Positions 33,089 through 41,523 of a stretch of 64,000 bases of DNA are shown here, piece after piece. Where the stretch lies: the NCBI RefSeq assembly GCF_042665595.1, contig NZ_JBHTCT010000037.1, positions 62,001-126,000 of the forward strand, written 5' to 3'. The translations under genes were made by a program, and so were the position numbers. The stretch is from Bhargavaea changchunensis. GTDB taxonomy: Bacteria > Bacillota > Bacilli > Bacillales_A > Planococcaceae. The first letter of the stretch is position 1, and each line of letters opens with the position of its first letter. Under the pieces are notes generated by a model. It ran no database searches and was not told the DNA's origin. It saw nothing but the letters and a program-made list of their open reading frames with translations.

Positions 33089-34664
33089 AGCTCAGATTGC
33101 AATGGTGATGAACCTGGACAAGTGCATCGGCTGCCACACATGCAGCGTCACTTGCAAAACGACCTGGACGAACCGGAAAGGCGCGGAGTACATGTGGTTC
33201 AACAACGTGGAGACGAAGCCGGGAATCGGCTACCCGAAGCGATGGGAGGACCAGGAAGTGTACAAGGGCGGCTGGCAGCTCCGCAACGGCAACCTGGAGC
33301 TGAAGTCGGGGAACCGCCTGTCCAAGGTGGCACTCGGGAAGATCTTCTACAACCCGGACATGCCGGAGATGCGCGACTTCTACGAGCCATGGACGTACAA
33401 CTACGACCACCTCGTCACAGCGGGCGAAGGCGAGCACCCGCCGGTCGCCCGCGCCTACTCGGCCGTGACGGGCGAGAAGATGGACCTCGAGTGGGGCTCC
33501 AACTGGGAAGATGATCTGGCCGGCGCAGATGTGACCGGCCCGCTGGACCCGAATATCCAGAAGATCGAGGAAGAGATCAAGTTCAACTTCGAGAAGTCGT
33601 TCATGATCTACCTGCCGCGGCTCTGCGAGCACTGCCTGAACCCGAGCTGTGTGGCATCCTGCCCGGCGGGCGCGATCTACAAGCGCGACGAGGACGGCAT
33701 CGTGCTGGTCGACCAGGAGGCGTGCCGCAGCTGGCGGTACTGCACGACCGGGTGCCCTTACAAGAAGGTCTACTTTAACTGGCAGACGAACAAGGCAGAA
33801 AAGTGCACGTTCTGCTTCCCGCGGATTGAGGAAGGCCTGCCGACGGTCTGCTCGGAAACGTGCACCGGCCGGATCCGATACCTCGGCGTCCTGCTGTATG
33901 ACGCGGACCGGGTGCTGGAAGCCGCCTCGACGCCGGACGAGAAGGATCTTTACCGCGCGCAGTGCGACCTTTTCATGGACCCGAACGACCCCGAAGTGAT
34001 CGAGCAGGCGCGCCGCGACGGCATTACGGAGGACTGGATCGAGGCCGCTCAGAACTCGCCGGTCTACAAGCTCGCGATCGAGCACCAGCTCGCATTCCCG
34101 CTCCACCCGGAATACCGGACGCTCCCGATGGTCTGGTATGTGCCGCCGCTTTCGCCGATCATGAACTACTTCGAGGGCAAGGACTCGATCAAGAACCCGG
34201 ACATGATCTTCCCGGCGATCGAGGAGATGCGCACGCCGGTCCAGTACCTCGCGAACATGCTGACGGCGGGCGATACGGAGACGGTCAAGGGGTCGCTCCA
34301 GCGCATGGCGATGATGCGCCAGTACATGCGCGCGCTGTCGTCGGGCAAAGAGTTCGATGAATCCCGGCTTGAGCGGGTCGGCCTGACCGCCCTGCAGACC
34401 GAGGAAATGTACCGACTGCTCGCAATCGCGAAGTATGACGACCGGTTCGTCATCCCGACCTCCCACAAGGAGAACCGGATGAACACGTACGACATGCAGG
34501 GATCCGCAGGCTTCGGCGGCGACACGATGGGCCTTGGCGCGATGGGCACGGGCGGCGCGGGATGCGACGGATGCGGACCGGCGAGTCCGGGAGCCGGCAC
34601 GGAGACGAAGACCGGCAAGGAGATCTACGAAGAGAACTTCTACGGGGGAATCTGGCGTGATTGA
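33078..34664 (+). CDS. narH: Respiratory nitrate reductase beta subunit
   Basis: A 528-residue electron-transfer subunit with four iron-sulfur clusters. Cysteine groups appear in CIGCHTCSVTCK near residue 14, LCEHCLNPSCVASCP near residue 185, SWRYCTTGCPYKK (the Trp-containing 3Fe-4S group) and CTFCFPRI/CSETCTGR. It starts at TTG 33078 with AGGGAGGTC eight bases upstream, reading MKIKAQIAMVMNLDKC. The C-terminal 40 residues are Gly-rich with CDGCG, an added tail. It overlaps narG and narJ. Confidence 0.97.
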   Translation: MKIKAQIAMVMNLDKCIGCHTCSVTCKTTWTNRKGAEYMWFNNVETKPGIGYPKRWEDQEVYKGGWQLRNGNLELKSGNRLSKVALGKIFYNPDMPEMRDFYEPWTYNYDHLVTAGEGEHPPVARAYSAVTGEKMDLEWGSNWEDDLAGADVTGPLDPNIQKIEEEIKFNFEKSFMIYLPRLCEHCLNPSCVASCPAGAIYKRDEDGIVLVDQEACRSWRYCTTGCPYKKVYFNWQTNKAEKCTFCFPRIEEGLPTVCSETCTGRIRYLGVLLYDADRVLEAASTPDEKDLYRAQCDLFMDPNDPEVIEQARRDGITEDWIEAAQNSPVYKLAIEHQLAFPLHPEYRTLPMVWYVPPLSPIMNYFEGKDSIKNPDMIFPAIEEMRTPVQYLANMLTAGDTETVKGSLQRMAMMRQYMRALSSGKEFDESRLERVGLTALQTEEMYRLLAIAKYDDRFVIPTSHKENRMNTYDMQGSAGFGGDTMGLGAMGTGGAGCDGCGPASPGAGTETKTGKEIYEENFYGGIWRD

Positions 34665-35223
34665 TAACCGGAAGCTGTATACGTTCAAAGATTCATTCGG
34701 ATTCTTTTCCAACCAATTGACGTGGCCGGACAAGCGGGATTTTCATCCGGACCAGGTCGGGGAGGCATTCGGCCCTGACCATCCGGCAAGGGCCCATGTA
34801 CTCCGGTACTGGGAGGAGGTCCAGACGTTCAGCCTGGATGAGCTCAGGGAACTGTACACCGCGACATTCGACTTCGAGGAGGACTGCGCGCTGTACATGA
34901 CCTGGTTCAAGTTCGAGGATGCCCGCGAGCGCGGACAGATGCTCGCAAAGCTCAAGGTGCTCTATGAGATGTACGGCCTGGAGATGCCGGACGAGGAGCT
35001 GTCCGACTACCTGCCGCTCATGTGCGAGTTCCTCTATGCCGCCGAATGGCTGGATGACCCGCGCACGCCCGACAGTTTCCGGATCCTGATGGGGGTTCTA
35101 GAAGACGGCACCTACCACCTGATGAAAGCACTCGAAAAGGAGGAAAGTCCGTATTTCCACCTCATCAAGGGGCTGCGGGAAACATTCAAAGCGTGTTTAG
35201 AGGAGGCACCGGCTCATGGTTGA
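34657..35223 (+). CDS. narJ: Nitrate reductase assembly chaperone
   Basis: A 188-residue cytoplasmic chaperone of the NarJ/TorD family that holds NarG until the molybdenum cofactor and FS0 cluster are inserted. Typical blocks are LYTFKDSFGFFSNQL near the start, the YVETFDF-like LYTATFDFEEDCALYMTW, and DYLPLMCEFLY. GTG 34657 with ACGGGGGA is the start; it overlaps the narH stop by eight bases, and a longer frame from 34534 is a narH shadow. It overlaps narI by eight bases. Confidence 0.94.
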   Translation: MIDNRKLYTFKDSFGFFSNQLTWPDKRDFHPDQVGEAFGPDHPARAHVLRYWEEVQTFSLDELRELYTATFDFEEDCALYMTWFKFEDARERGQMLAKLKVLYEMYGLEMPDEELSDYLPLMCEFLYAAEWLDDPRTPDSFRILMGVLEDGTYHLMKALEKEESPYFHLIKGLRETFKACLEEAPAHG

Positions 35224-35896
35224 CCAATTTCTATGGGTGATTTTCCCCTATATCTGCATTGCGGTCTTTGTCGTCGGACATATCTACCGCTATAAAGTGG
35301 ACAAATTCCACTGGACGGCCAAGTCCAGTGAATTCATCGAAAAAAAACAGCTTATGGTCGGGAGCCTGCTGTTCCACCTCGGGATCATCCCGGTCATTCT
35401 CGGCCATGTCTCGGGACTTGGCATCCCGAAGGAATGGATGCGGGCAATGGGTGTCAATGACCACATGTACCACCTCGGCGCCATCTGGATCGGCGGGTTC
35501 TTCGGGCTGGTCACGCTTCTCGGGATGTTCATCCTGACGTTCCGCCGATTTTCGATCAAGGCGGTGCGGAAGCTCAGTTCCGCAAGCGACATGATCGTCA
35601 ACACACTTTTGCTGATCATCGTCTTCATGGGGATGTACGCGACGGTCGTGACGAATGCCGTTAATCCTGCATTCGACTACAGGGATACGATTTCTGTATG
35701 GTTCCGCGACCTGTTCCTGCTGCGTCCGGATGCATCCTACATGCTCGGGGTTCCGGTGTCTTTCCAGATTCATATTCTGGCTGCTTTCCTTATTTTCGCG
35801 CTCTGGCCGTTCACGCGTCTTGTCCATGTCTGGAGCGTCCCGCTGTCGTATGTCGGCAGAAGTTACATCCTGTACAGGAGGCATAAGGTGAATTAA
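35216..35896 (+). CDS. narI: Respiratory nitrate reductase gamma subunit (cytochrome b)
   Basis: A 226-residue membrane subunit with five transmembrane helices and two b-type haems that oxidises menaquinol and passes electrons to NarH. Visible elements are the N-terminal FLWVIFPYICIAVFVVGHIYRY, the haem histidines in GSLLFHLGIIPVILGHVSG and the C-terminal FQIHILAAFLIFALWPFTRLVHVWS. ATG 35216 overlaps narJ. The stop lies 52 bp upstream of the preferred nreA start. Confidence 0.96.
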   Translation: MVDQFLWVIFPYICIAVFVVGHIYRYKVDKFHWTAKSSEFIEKKQLMVGSLLFHLGIIPVILGHVSGLGIPKEWMRAMGVNDHMYHLGAIWIGGFFGLVTLLGMFILTFRRFSIKAVRKLSSASDMIVNTLLLIIVFMGMYATVVTNAVNPAFDYRDTISVWFRDLFLLRPDASYMLGVPVSFQIHILAAFLIFALWPFTRLVHVWSVPLSYVGRSYILYRRHKVN

Positions 35897-35948
35897 GCTG
35901 AGAGGAAGAATGAACGCCGATCGGGCGGAAAAACGGGAGAGGTCCGCG

Positions 35949-36404
35949 ATGAATGAACTGACAAACTACCAGAATGTGATCGACAGGCTCCGGGAACGGC
36001 TCGGCTTCGACTTTATGGCGCTGGCGATGGAAGACGCCCCGAGCGGTTATTCGGTCCGCTGGCGGTTCGCGTCCGGAAACCTGAACAACCGCTACCGCCG
36101 CATTGTCCTCCGGTCCGGCAGGGGCATTGCCGGGACGGTCTTCAAGACCGGAAAACCACTGCTGGTGCCCTTTATCGACCCTGACCGGCATACGCCGGTT
36201 GTGTTCGATTATCCGATCGTCAAAACCGAAGAGCTGACCAGCATCGCCGCTGTGCCGCTCTATGACGGCGGGCGCGTAAAGGGCGTCCTGCTCGGCGGGT
36301 ACCGGAACGGCTGTGCCGAGGTGACGGAAACGCTTTGCATGGAGATGGCCGAGGCATCTGCCTCATTTCCCGGATTTGACGGGAAGGAGCTGGTGACCCG
36401 GTGA
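35949..36404 (+). CDS. nreA: Nitrate sensor NreA (GAF domain)
   Basis: A 151-residue GAF-domain protein that binds nitrate and controls the NreB kinase in staphylococci. The GAF core reads GFDFMALAMED, GRGIAGTVFKTGKPLLV and TSIAAVPLYDGGRVKGVLLGG. Position confirms the call: it directly precedes nreB and nreC, after narGHJI, as in Staphylococcus. ATG 35949 follows GGGAGAGG; ATG 35910 is an alternative with AGAGGAAGA. The stop overlaps nreB (GTGA). Confidence 0.88.
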   Translation: MNELTNYQNVIDRLRERLGFDFMALAMEDAPSGYSVRWRFASGNLNNRYRRIVLRSGRGIAGTVFKTGKPLLVPFIDPDRHTPVVFDYPIVKTEELTSIAAVPLYDGGRVKGVLLGGYRNGCAEVTETLCMEMAEASASFPGFDGKELVTR

Positions 36405-37465
36405 GCGTAAAGCAGGATCTGCTGAATGAGCTGATGCTGAAGATGTTCGACAAGAGCAGCGAAGCCATCCTGTTTTTTGACGGGGAGGGCAGGGCGCTTG
36501 CCGCCAACCCGGCGGCGGAAAAGATCCTCGACCGCGACGTGCTGCAAGCGCTTCTCGACGGCAATGATGGCGCGCTCTGTCAGGTCTGCGCCGGATATGT
36601 GGATGAAACCGGGCAGAAGACGTGTGAGAACTGCTACTTCCATCAACCGGAACGCAGCGACTTCTCGTCCTTCCAGCTGTACCTGAACACGAAGGGGCAG
36701 GGCCTCGTGCCGTATGCCTCCTCATTCCATACCGTCGACCCGGAAAACGACATCCGGGTGTTCCTGCTGCGCGACATGACGCGCCAGCACCGCATGCAGG
36801 AAAAGGCCTATCAGAACAAGATGATGAAGCATATCATCGATGCGCAGGAAAACGAGCGCCGTAGGATTTCCCGTGAGCTTCATGACGGGGTGGCTCAGGA
36901 ACTCATGAGCGCGGTCGTCGACCTCCGCGTGCTGAAGTACATGACGGGTGACGCGGATGTGCTGGCCAAGGTGAAGGAGACCGAAGCCTCGTTGTCCAGA
37001 CTCCTGGAGGACATCCGGAACATCTCGGTCGAGCTGCGCCCGGCCGCCCTCGACGACCTCGGCCTGGATGCGGCGTTCCGCTCGCATTTCAAGCGCCTTG
37101 AGGAAACGTATGGCCTCACCGTCGACTATTCATCCGACCTGCCGGTGAAGCGGTTTGAAACAGAGATTGAAACCGTCATTTACCGGGTGTGCCAGGAGGC
37201 GATCCTGAACGCGCTCAAGTATGCGGATGTGGACTCGGTTTCGGTTATGCTCAAAGGCGATCGGAGCCGGCTCCTCCTCACCGTCCGGGATGGCGGCACG
37301 GGATTCCGTCCCGGCGACAAACCGGAGGGAACGGGTCTTGGCCTGTACGGCATGAAGGAGCGCGCGGAGCTGGTCGGAGGCACGCTTGACGTGGACTCCG
37401 CGCCGGGCACCGGCACGACAATCCGTCTGAGTGTCCCGGCGCTCCAGGGAAAGGAGGTCCGCTGA
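36401..37465 (+). CDS. nreB: Oxygen-sensing histidine kinase NreB
   Basis: A 354-residue cytoplasmic sensor kinase. The N-terminal PAS domain has four cysteines, C60, C63, C75 and C78, with the CX2C-X11-CX2C spacing that holds the O2-labile [4Fe-4S] cluster in staphylococcal NreB. The kinase part is of the HPK7/NarL-partner type: RRISRELHDGVAQELMS with the phosphorylated His near residue 159, and an ATPase domain with NALKYADV, DGGTGF and GTGLGLYGMKERAELVGG. GTG 36401 overlaps nreA. No membrane segment is present. Confidence 0.95.
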   Translation: MSVKQDLLNELMLKMFDKSSEAILFFDGEGRALAANPAAEKILDRDVLQALLDGNDGALCQVCAGYVDETGQKTCENCYFHQPERSDFSSFQLYLNTKGQGLVPYASSFHTVDPENDIRVFLLRDMTRQHRMQEKAYQNKMMKHIIDAQENERRRISRELHDGVAQELMSAVVDLRVLKYMTGDADVLAKVKETEASLSRLLEDIRNISVELRPAALDDLGLDAAFRSHFKRLEETYGLTVDYSSDLPVKRFETEIETVIYRVCQEAILNALKYADVDSVSVMLKGDRSRLLLTVRDGGTGFRPGDKPEGTGLGLYGMKERAELVGGTLDVDSAPGTGTTIRLSVPALQGKEVR

Positions 37466-38121
37466 TGGACAAGATTTCGATTGTCATCGCGGATGACCAC
37501 GCCGTCGTCCGGAGCGGCTTCTCGATGATCCTCAATTTTCAGGAAGACATGGAAGTCGTTGCGACGGCGGCAGACGGTATCGAAGCCTACAAGATGGTCG
37601 CAAGGCATCATCCGGACCTCCTGATCATGGATCTCAGCATGCCGCCTGGTGAAAACGGGCTGATTGCGACAGGCAAGATCAAGGAGGATTTTCCGGACAC
37701 GAAGATCCTGATCCTGACGATGCACGATGATGAGGAGTATCTGTTCAACGTCCTGAAAAGCGGCGCATCCGGATACATGCTGAAAAACGCCCCTGATGAG
37801 GAGCTGCTCCACGCCATCCGCACGATCAGGCGCGGCGGCACATACATCCATCCGAAGATGACAACCTCGCTTGTCCGCGAATTCGTCAAAGCCGACCACA
37901 CCATGGCTCCGGATGATCCGTATGAGCTCCTTTCCAAGCGAGAGCTCGAGATTCTCCCGCTCGTCGCCAAAGGTTATGGCAACAAGGAAATCGCCGAGAT
38001 GCTCTACATCTCCGTCAAGACCGTCGAGGCGCACAAAGCCAAAATCATGGAAAAGCTCGGCCTGAAAAGCCGCCCGGAACTCGTCGAATTCGCCCTCAGG
38101 AAAAAACTGCTGAACTTCTGA
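37465..38121 (+). CDS. nreC: Response regulator NreC (NarL/FixJ family)
   Basis: A 218-residue response regulator. The receiver domain (1-125) has ADDHAVVRSG, the phosphoacceptor D56 in LLIMDLSMPPGENG, and the conserved Thr and Lys (ILTMHD, YMLKNA). The LuxR-type helix-turn-helix (150-215) reads LSKRELEILPLVAKGYGNKEIAEMLYISVKTVEAHKAKIMEKL. When phosphorylated by NreB it should activate nar genes; matching GGG-N4-CCC boxes are found before modA, narG and narK. The start overlaps the nreB stop by one base. Confidence 0.95.
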   Translation: MDKISIVIADDHAVVRSGFSMILNFQEDMEVVATAADGIEAYKMVARHHPDLLIMDLSMPPGENGLIATGKIKEDFPDTKILILTMHDDEEYLFNVLKSGASGYMLKNAPDEELLHAIRTIRRGGTYIHPKMTTSLVREFVKADHTMAPDDPYELLSKRELEILPLVAKGYGNKEIAEMLYISVKTVEAHKAKIMEKLGLKSRPELVEFALRKKLLNF

Positions 38122-38221
38122 GGAAGGGGGAGTAGATTGCCGGCTCTTGGGCTTCCCCACGGAAAACGTGTGACGGAACGGAAAGCAACCACCCTGACTC
38201 AACAGACAGGAGGCGTCGCAG
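38122..38221 (+). other. Structured leader between nreC and the hemerythrin gene
   Basis: This 100-nt spacer can fold: a CACG-GAAAA-CGTG hairpin inside GCTTCC/GGAAAGC pairing, and CCTGACT-CAAC-AGACAGG ending in the ribosome site (AGGAGG). GGGGGAGTAG at the start and AGCAACC near the middle recall conserved ends of yybP-ykoY (Mn) RNAs, but the internal parts do not clearly fit. It may be a regulatory RNA or only a cistron spacer. Confidence 0.3.
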
Positions 38222-38749
38222 ATGGCAAACGGACAACTGCAGTTTACGGAGCCGGCGGTGCGGCTCCTGGAAAACGAGCACCGCTACCTGATGCATCTCG
38301 CGGAGGAATGGCATGACATCGTCCTCCGGTTCGAGCGGGAAGAAGATTTGGACAGGGCCACGGCCTTGTCTCTTCTGGCCGAACTTAAAGCGAAGCTCAT
38401 CGGCTTCCTCGACCCGCTGAAGAACCATACCGACAAGGAAGAGGAGCATTTCTTCCCGGTTCTCGGCAGCTACATCGGGCTCGAACAGGGACCGATCGTC
38501 GGCATCCAGGAAGAGCATGGGGAGATTGACGCCTATATCGGCCATTTTTTCCATCACACGCGGGGTGACCTCTCAGAGCTTGCCTTGGAGCAGATCCGGA
38601 AGATCGTCGGCGATGCCGGAGAAGCATTCGAGGTGCTGACCGTCCACTTCGTCAAGGAAGAAACGGTTCTTTTCCCGATGGCCGAGCGGCTTCTCCGGGC
38701 GGACGACCTGGACGCGCTCGCAGAAAAACTGAACACGCTCATCGTCTGA
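38222..38749 (+). CDS. Hemerythrin (HHE) domain protein
   Basis: A 175-residue four-helix protein with a good set of di-iron ligands: H in LLENEHRYLMHLAEEWHD, H and E in LKNHTDKEEEHFFPVL near residues 70-80, H-x3-D in IQEEHGEIDAYIGHFF, and H/E in LTVHFVKEETVLFPM near residue 145. In denitrifiers and staphylococci such proteins repair nitrosated iron-sulfur clusters or sense NO and O2, which suits its place between nreC and narK. It is the second hemerythrin protein linked to this cluster. AGGAGG lies in the 3' arm of a hairpin. Confidence 0.87.
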   Translation: MANGQLQFTEPAVRLLENEHRYLMHLAEEWHDIVLRFEREEDLDRATALSLLAELKAKLIGFLDPLKNHTDKEEEHFFPVLGSYIGLEQGPIVGIQEEHGEIDAYIGHFFHHTRGDLSELALEQIRKIVGDAGEAFEVLTVHFVKEETVLFPMAERLLRADDLDALAEKLNTLIV

Positions 38750-38758
38750 TGGGCACAG

Positions 38759-38792
38759 GCCGCTGTCACACCTCCGTGCGCGGCTTTTTTCT
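38759..38792 (+). terminator. Terminator after hemerythrin gene
   Basis: GCCGC (38759-38763) pairs with GCGGC (38780-38784) with partial inner pairing, followed by six T. Confidence 0.7.
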
Positions 38793-38797
38793 CATAC

Positions 38798-38831
38798 AGG
38801 GTTTCCCCCGGCATGGACAGGGAACCCCCTA
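38798..38831 (+). promoter_or_regulatory. Tandem NreC-like operators upstream of narK
   Basis: AGGG-TTTC-CCCC at 38798-38809 and AGGG-AACC-CCCTA at 38819-38831 start exactly 21 bp apart, so they lie on the same face of the helix. The second matches the staphylococcal TAGGG-N4-CCCTA site except for the first base. They end about 105 bp before the narK start. Confidence 0.55.
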
Positions 38832-38935
38832 ATTACCCACATCGGAGCAGGCATTTAAAATAGAATCATAGAGAAGTTTTCGCGATCTCACTTGCAGCAC
38901 CTGTAGTCAAAACTCTAACCGAGTAGGTGAAACAG

Positions 38936-40453
38936 ATGGTCAAGAAGATTCAGTTGCCGCTCCAGACGGCAAACCTCGTGGTCGGCTTCATGGTATGGGT
39001 CATTTTGTCCTCGCTCATTTCATTTATCACGCAGGACATCGAAATTCCGCCGGAGCGCTTGGCAATCGTCACCGCGGTGCCGGTCGTTCTGGGCTCGGTC
39101 CTTCGCATGCCGTTCGGCTATTATGCCAACTTCATCGGCGCGCGCACCTTGTTCATGTGGAGCTTCGTCCTTCTGCTGTTCCCGGTCTGGTACATCAGCG
39201 AGGCGGACACGTTCTCGGACCTCATCATCGGCGGCCTGATCCTTGGCGTCGGCGGTGCGGTGTTCTCCGTCGGCGTCACCTCGCTGCCGAAGTACTATCC
39301 GAAGGAAAAGCACGGACTCGTCAACGGGATCTACGGGGCGGGGAACATCGGGACGGCGATCACGACCTTCGCCGCGCCGATCATCGCCGGCCAGATCGGC
39401 TGGCAGCCGACGGTCAAGCTGTTCCTCATCCTCCTGGCCGCCTTTGCGCTCCTGAACTTCTTCTTCGGTGACCGCAAGGAGCCGAAGCCGGATGTCAGGC
39501 TGTCGATGTTCGAGCAGGTCAAGGGGGTCTCGGACAATCCGAAACTCTGGCTGTTCTCGCTGTTTTACTTCATCACGTTCGGCTCATTTGTCGCCTTCAC
39601 GGTGTACCTGCCGAACTTCCTAGTCGGGAACTTCGGGCTCGACAGTGTCGACGCGGGCATCCGAACGGCCATCTTCATCGCGGTCGCGACATTCCTGCGG
39701 CCGATCGGGGGCTGGCTTGCCGACAAGTTCCAGCCGATGTTCCTGCTGATCGGGACATTCGCGGTCTATACGGTCGCGGCGATCATCCTGGCGTTCTCGC
39801 CGTCGATCGGCCTGTACACGGTCGGCAGCATTGCCATCGCGATCAGCGCCGGCATAGGCAACGGGGTCATCTTCAAGCTCGTGCCGTTCTACTTTGCCAA
39901 GCAGGCGGGGATCGCCAATGGTTTCGTCTCGATGATGGGCGGTCTCGGCGGCTTCTTCCCGCCAATCCTCCTCTCGATCATCTATTCGGTGACCGGCGCC
40001 TATTCAATCGGCTTCATGCTGCTGTCACAGGTGGCGCTCGCAAGCCTCATCCTTGTCGTGTGGCTGTATTACTCTGACCGGCTGTCCCTGCAGGCGGACG
40101 TGTTTCGGTCGACCGGCCAGGGCGTGCTCGTGACGGATGCTGGCGGGAAAATCCGCGCGGTCAATCCGATGTTCACGAAGCTGACAGGCTATACAGAGGA
40201 AGAGGCAGTCGGCAACAATCCGAATATGCTGTCTTCCGGCCGCCAGCCGAAGGAGTTCTATCGGAACATGTGGAAACAGATTAAGGAAGAAGGCATGTGG
40301 CAGGGCGAAATCTGGAACAGGAAAAAGAACGGGGAAGAGTACCTGCAGTGGCTGAACATCGCGGCCGTCAGTGACGAGACCGGCGAGCATGTACGCTATG
40401 TGGGGACCTTCAGCGACATCACGAAAGAACACGGAAAGGATGCGCGGCGCTGA
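38936..40453 (+). CDS. narK: NarK-type nitrate/nitrite transporter fused to a PAS domain
   Basis: A protein of 505 residues. Residues 1-380 are a 12-helix MFS transporter of the NarK/NasA family with nitrate signature-like glycine stretches (GVGGAVFSVGVTSLPKYYP, GNIGTAITTFAAP, and GISAG-like SAGIGNGVIFKLVP). Residues 390-500 are a PAS domain: VFRSTGQGVLVTDAGGKI, AVNPMFTKLTGYTEEEAVG, and YVGTFSDITKE. The protein stops right after the PAS C-terminal helix with no kinase or GGDEF output. ATG 38936 follows TAGGTGA. It should import nitrate or exchange it for nitrite; the PAS may adjust transport to redox or ligand state. Confidence 0.9.
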   Translation: MVKKIQLPLQTANLVVGFMVWVILSSLISFITQDIEIPPERLAIVTAVPVVLGSVLRMPFGYYANFIGARTLFMWSFVLLLFPVWYISEADTFSDLIIGGLILGVGGAVFSVGVTSLPKYYPKEKHGLVNGIYGAGNIGTAITTFAAPIIAGQIGWQPTVKLFLILLAAFALLNFFFGDRKEPKPDVRLSMFEQVKGVSDNPKLWLFSLFYFITFGSFVAFTVYLPNFLVGNFGLDSVDAGIRTAIFIAVATFLRPIGGWLADKFQPMFLLIGTFAVYTVAAIILAFSPSIGLYTVGSIAIAISAGIGNGVIFKLVPFYFAKQAGIANGFVSMMGGLGGFFPPILLSIIYSVTGAYSIGFMLLSQVALASLILVVWLYYSDRLSLQADVFRSTGQGVLVTDAGGKIRAVNPMFTKLTGYTEEEAVGNNPNMLSSGRQPKEFYRNMWKQIKEEGMWQGEIWNRKKNGEEYLQWLNIAAVSDETGEHVRYVGTFSDITKEHGKDARR

Positions 40454-40486
40454 CCGGCATTCTTTTCCGTCGGGGAGGCAACTGAC

Positions 40487-41506
40487 GTGGACGGACGGTA
40501 TTCGAGGCAGACATTATTCGGGCCGATCGGGGAAGGCGGGCAAGAGCGGCTCGCAGCAGCAAAGGTGGCAGTCATCGGCTGCGGCGCGCTCGGCACCGCC
40601 ATTGCCGAGACGCTCGTCCGGGCAGGCATCAGGGAAATCATCCTGGTTGACCGCGACTATGTCGAGCTCTCGAACCTCCAGCGCCAGACGCTGTTCACCG
40701 AGGCCGATGCGGAAGAGATGCTGCCGAAGGTTGTCGCGGCGGAAAAACACTTGAAGGAAATCCGGAGCGACGTCGTCATCCGTTCCCAACTCGTCAATGC
40801 CGGCGGGCCGCTCATGGAGAGGCTTGCGTCGGAAAGCGATCTGATCATGGACGCGACGGACAACTTCGAGACACGGCTCCTGATCAATGATGCTTCCATG
40901 AAGCACGGCATCCCGTGGATTCACGGTGCGTGTGTCCGGGGCTCGGGGACAGTCTTTCCGTTTATCCCGGGCCGCGGTGCGTGTTACCGCTGTCTCCTGC
41001 CGGTGCTGCCCGCCACGGGTGCGACATGCGACACCGCGGGCATCATTCCGCCGGCCGTGTCGGCGACCGCTGCGATCCAATGCGCGGAGGCGATGAAATG
41101 GCTGACCGGAAATCATGGCGCCATGCGGACGAAGGTGCATCACTTCGACCTGTGGGCGGGCACGCATCTGGACATCGGCGTTTCCCGGATCCGAGACCCG
41201 GAATGCGCCACCTGCGGCAATTCGCCGTCTTACCCGGAGCTCCGGCCCCGGCGGGCTGGCGATGCGGCTGTCCTCTGCGGGCGCGATGCCGTCCAGATTT
41301 TGCCCGACCCCGCCCGTGCCGTGTCGCTGAATGCCGGCGAGGCGATCGGGCGAAGGATCGATCCGAAGACGCGCCGGACGCCGTATTTTATTGAATTTCG
41401 GGCGTTCGGCAGACGGTTCGTCCTGTTTGGCGACGGCCGGTTGCTGATTCACGGAGCCAAAACGGCCGACGAAGGCAAAACACTTTATCACCGGCTGTTC
41501 GGCTAG
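40487..41506 (+). CDS. moeB: MoeB/ThiF-type adenylyltransferase
   Basis: A 339-residue E1-like enzyme that adenylates the C-terminus of MoaD so it can be thiocarboxylated for molybdopterin synthesis. Blocks are YSRQTLFGPIGEGGQERL, the nucleotide-binding VIGCGALGTAIAE, DRDYVELSNLQRQ, DATDNFETRLLIND, and two zinc cysteine pairs (CYRC near residue 166 and CATCG near residue 243). GTG 40487 follows GGGGAGG. It begins the molybdenum cofactor gene set and is followed 18 bp later by moaB. ThiF function cannot be excluded, but context supports MoeB. Confidence 0.92.
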   Translation: MDGRYSRQTLFGPIGEGGQERLAAAKVAVIGCGALGTAIAETLVRAGIREIILVDRDYVELSNLQRQTLFTEADAEEMLPKVVAAEKHLKEIRSDVVIRSQLVNAGGPLMERLASESDLIMDATDNFETRLLINDASMKHGIPWIHGACVRGSGTVFPFIPGRGACYRCLLPVLPATGATCDTAGIIPPAVSATAAIQCAEAMKWLTGNHGAMRTKVHHFDLWAGTHLDIGVSRIRDPECATCGNSPSYPELRPRRAGDAAVLCGRDAVQILPDPARAVSLNAGEAIGRRIDPKTRRTPYFIEFRAFGRRFVLFGDGRLLIHGAKTADEGKTLYHRLFG

Positions 41507-41523
41507 AGAAAGGGGGGAGTCAG

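Noticed and set aside
33069..34733. 554-codon antisense frame opposite narH
   Set aside because: Shadow frame with biased Arg/Leu/Val composition; narH is certain on the other strand.
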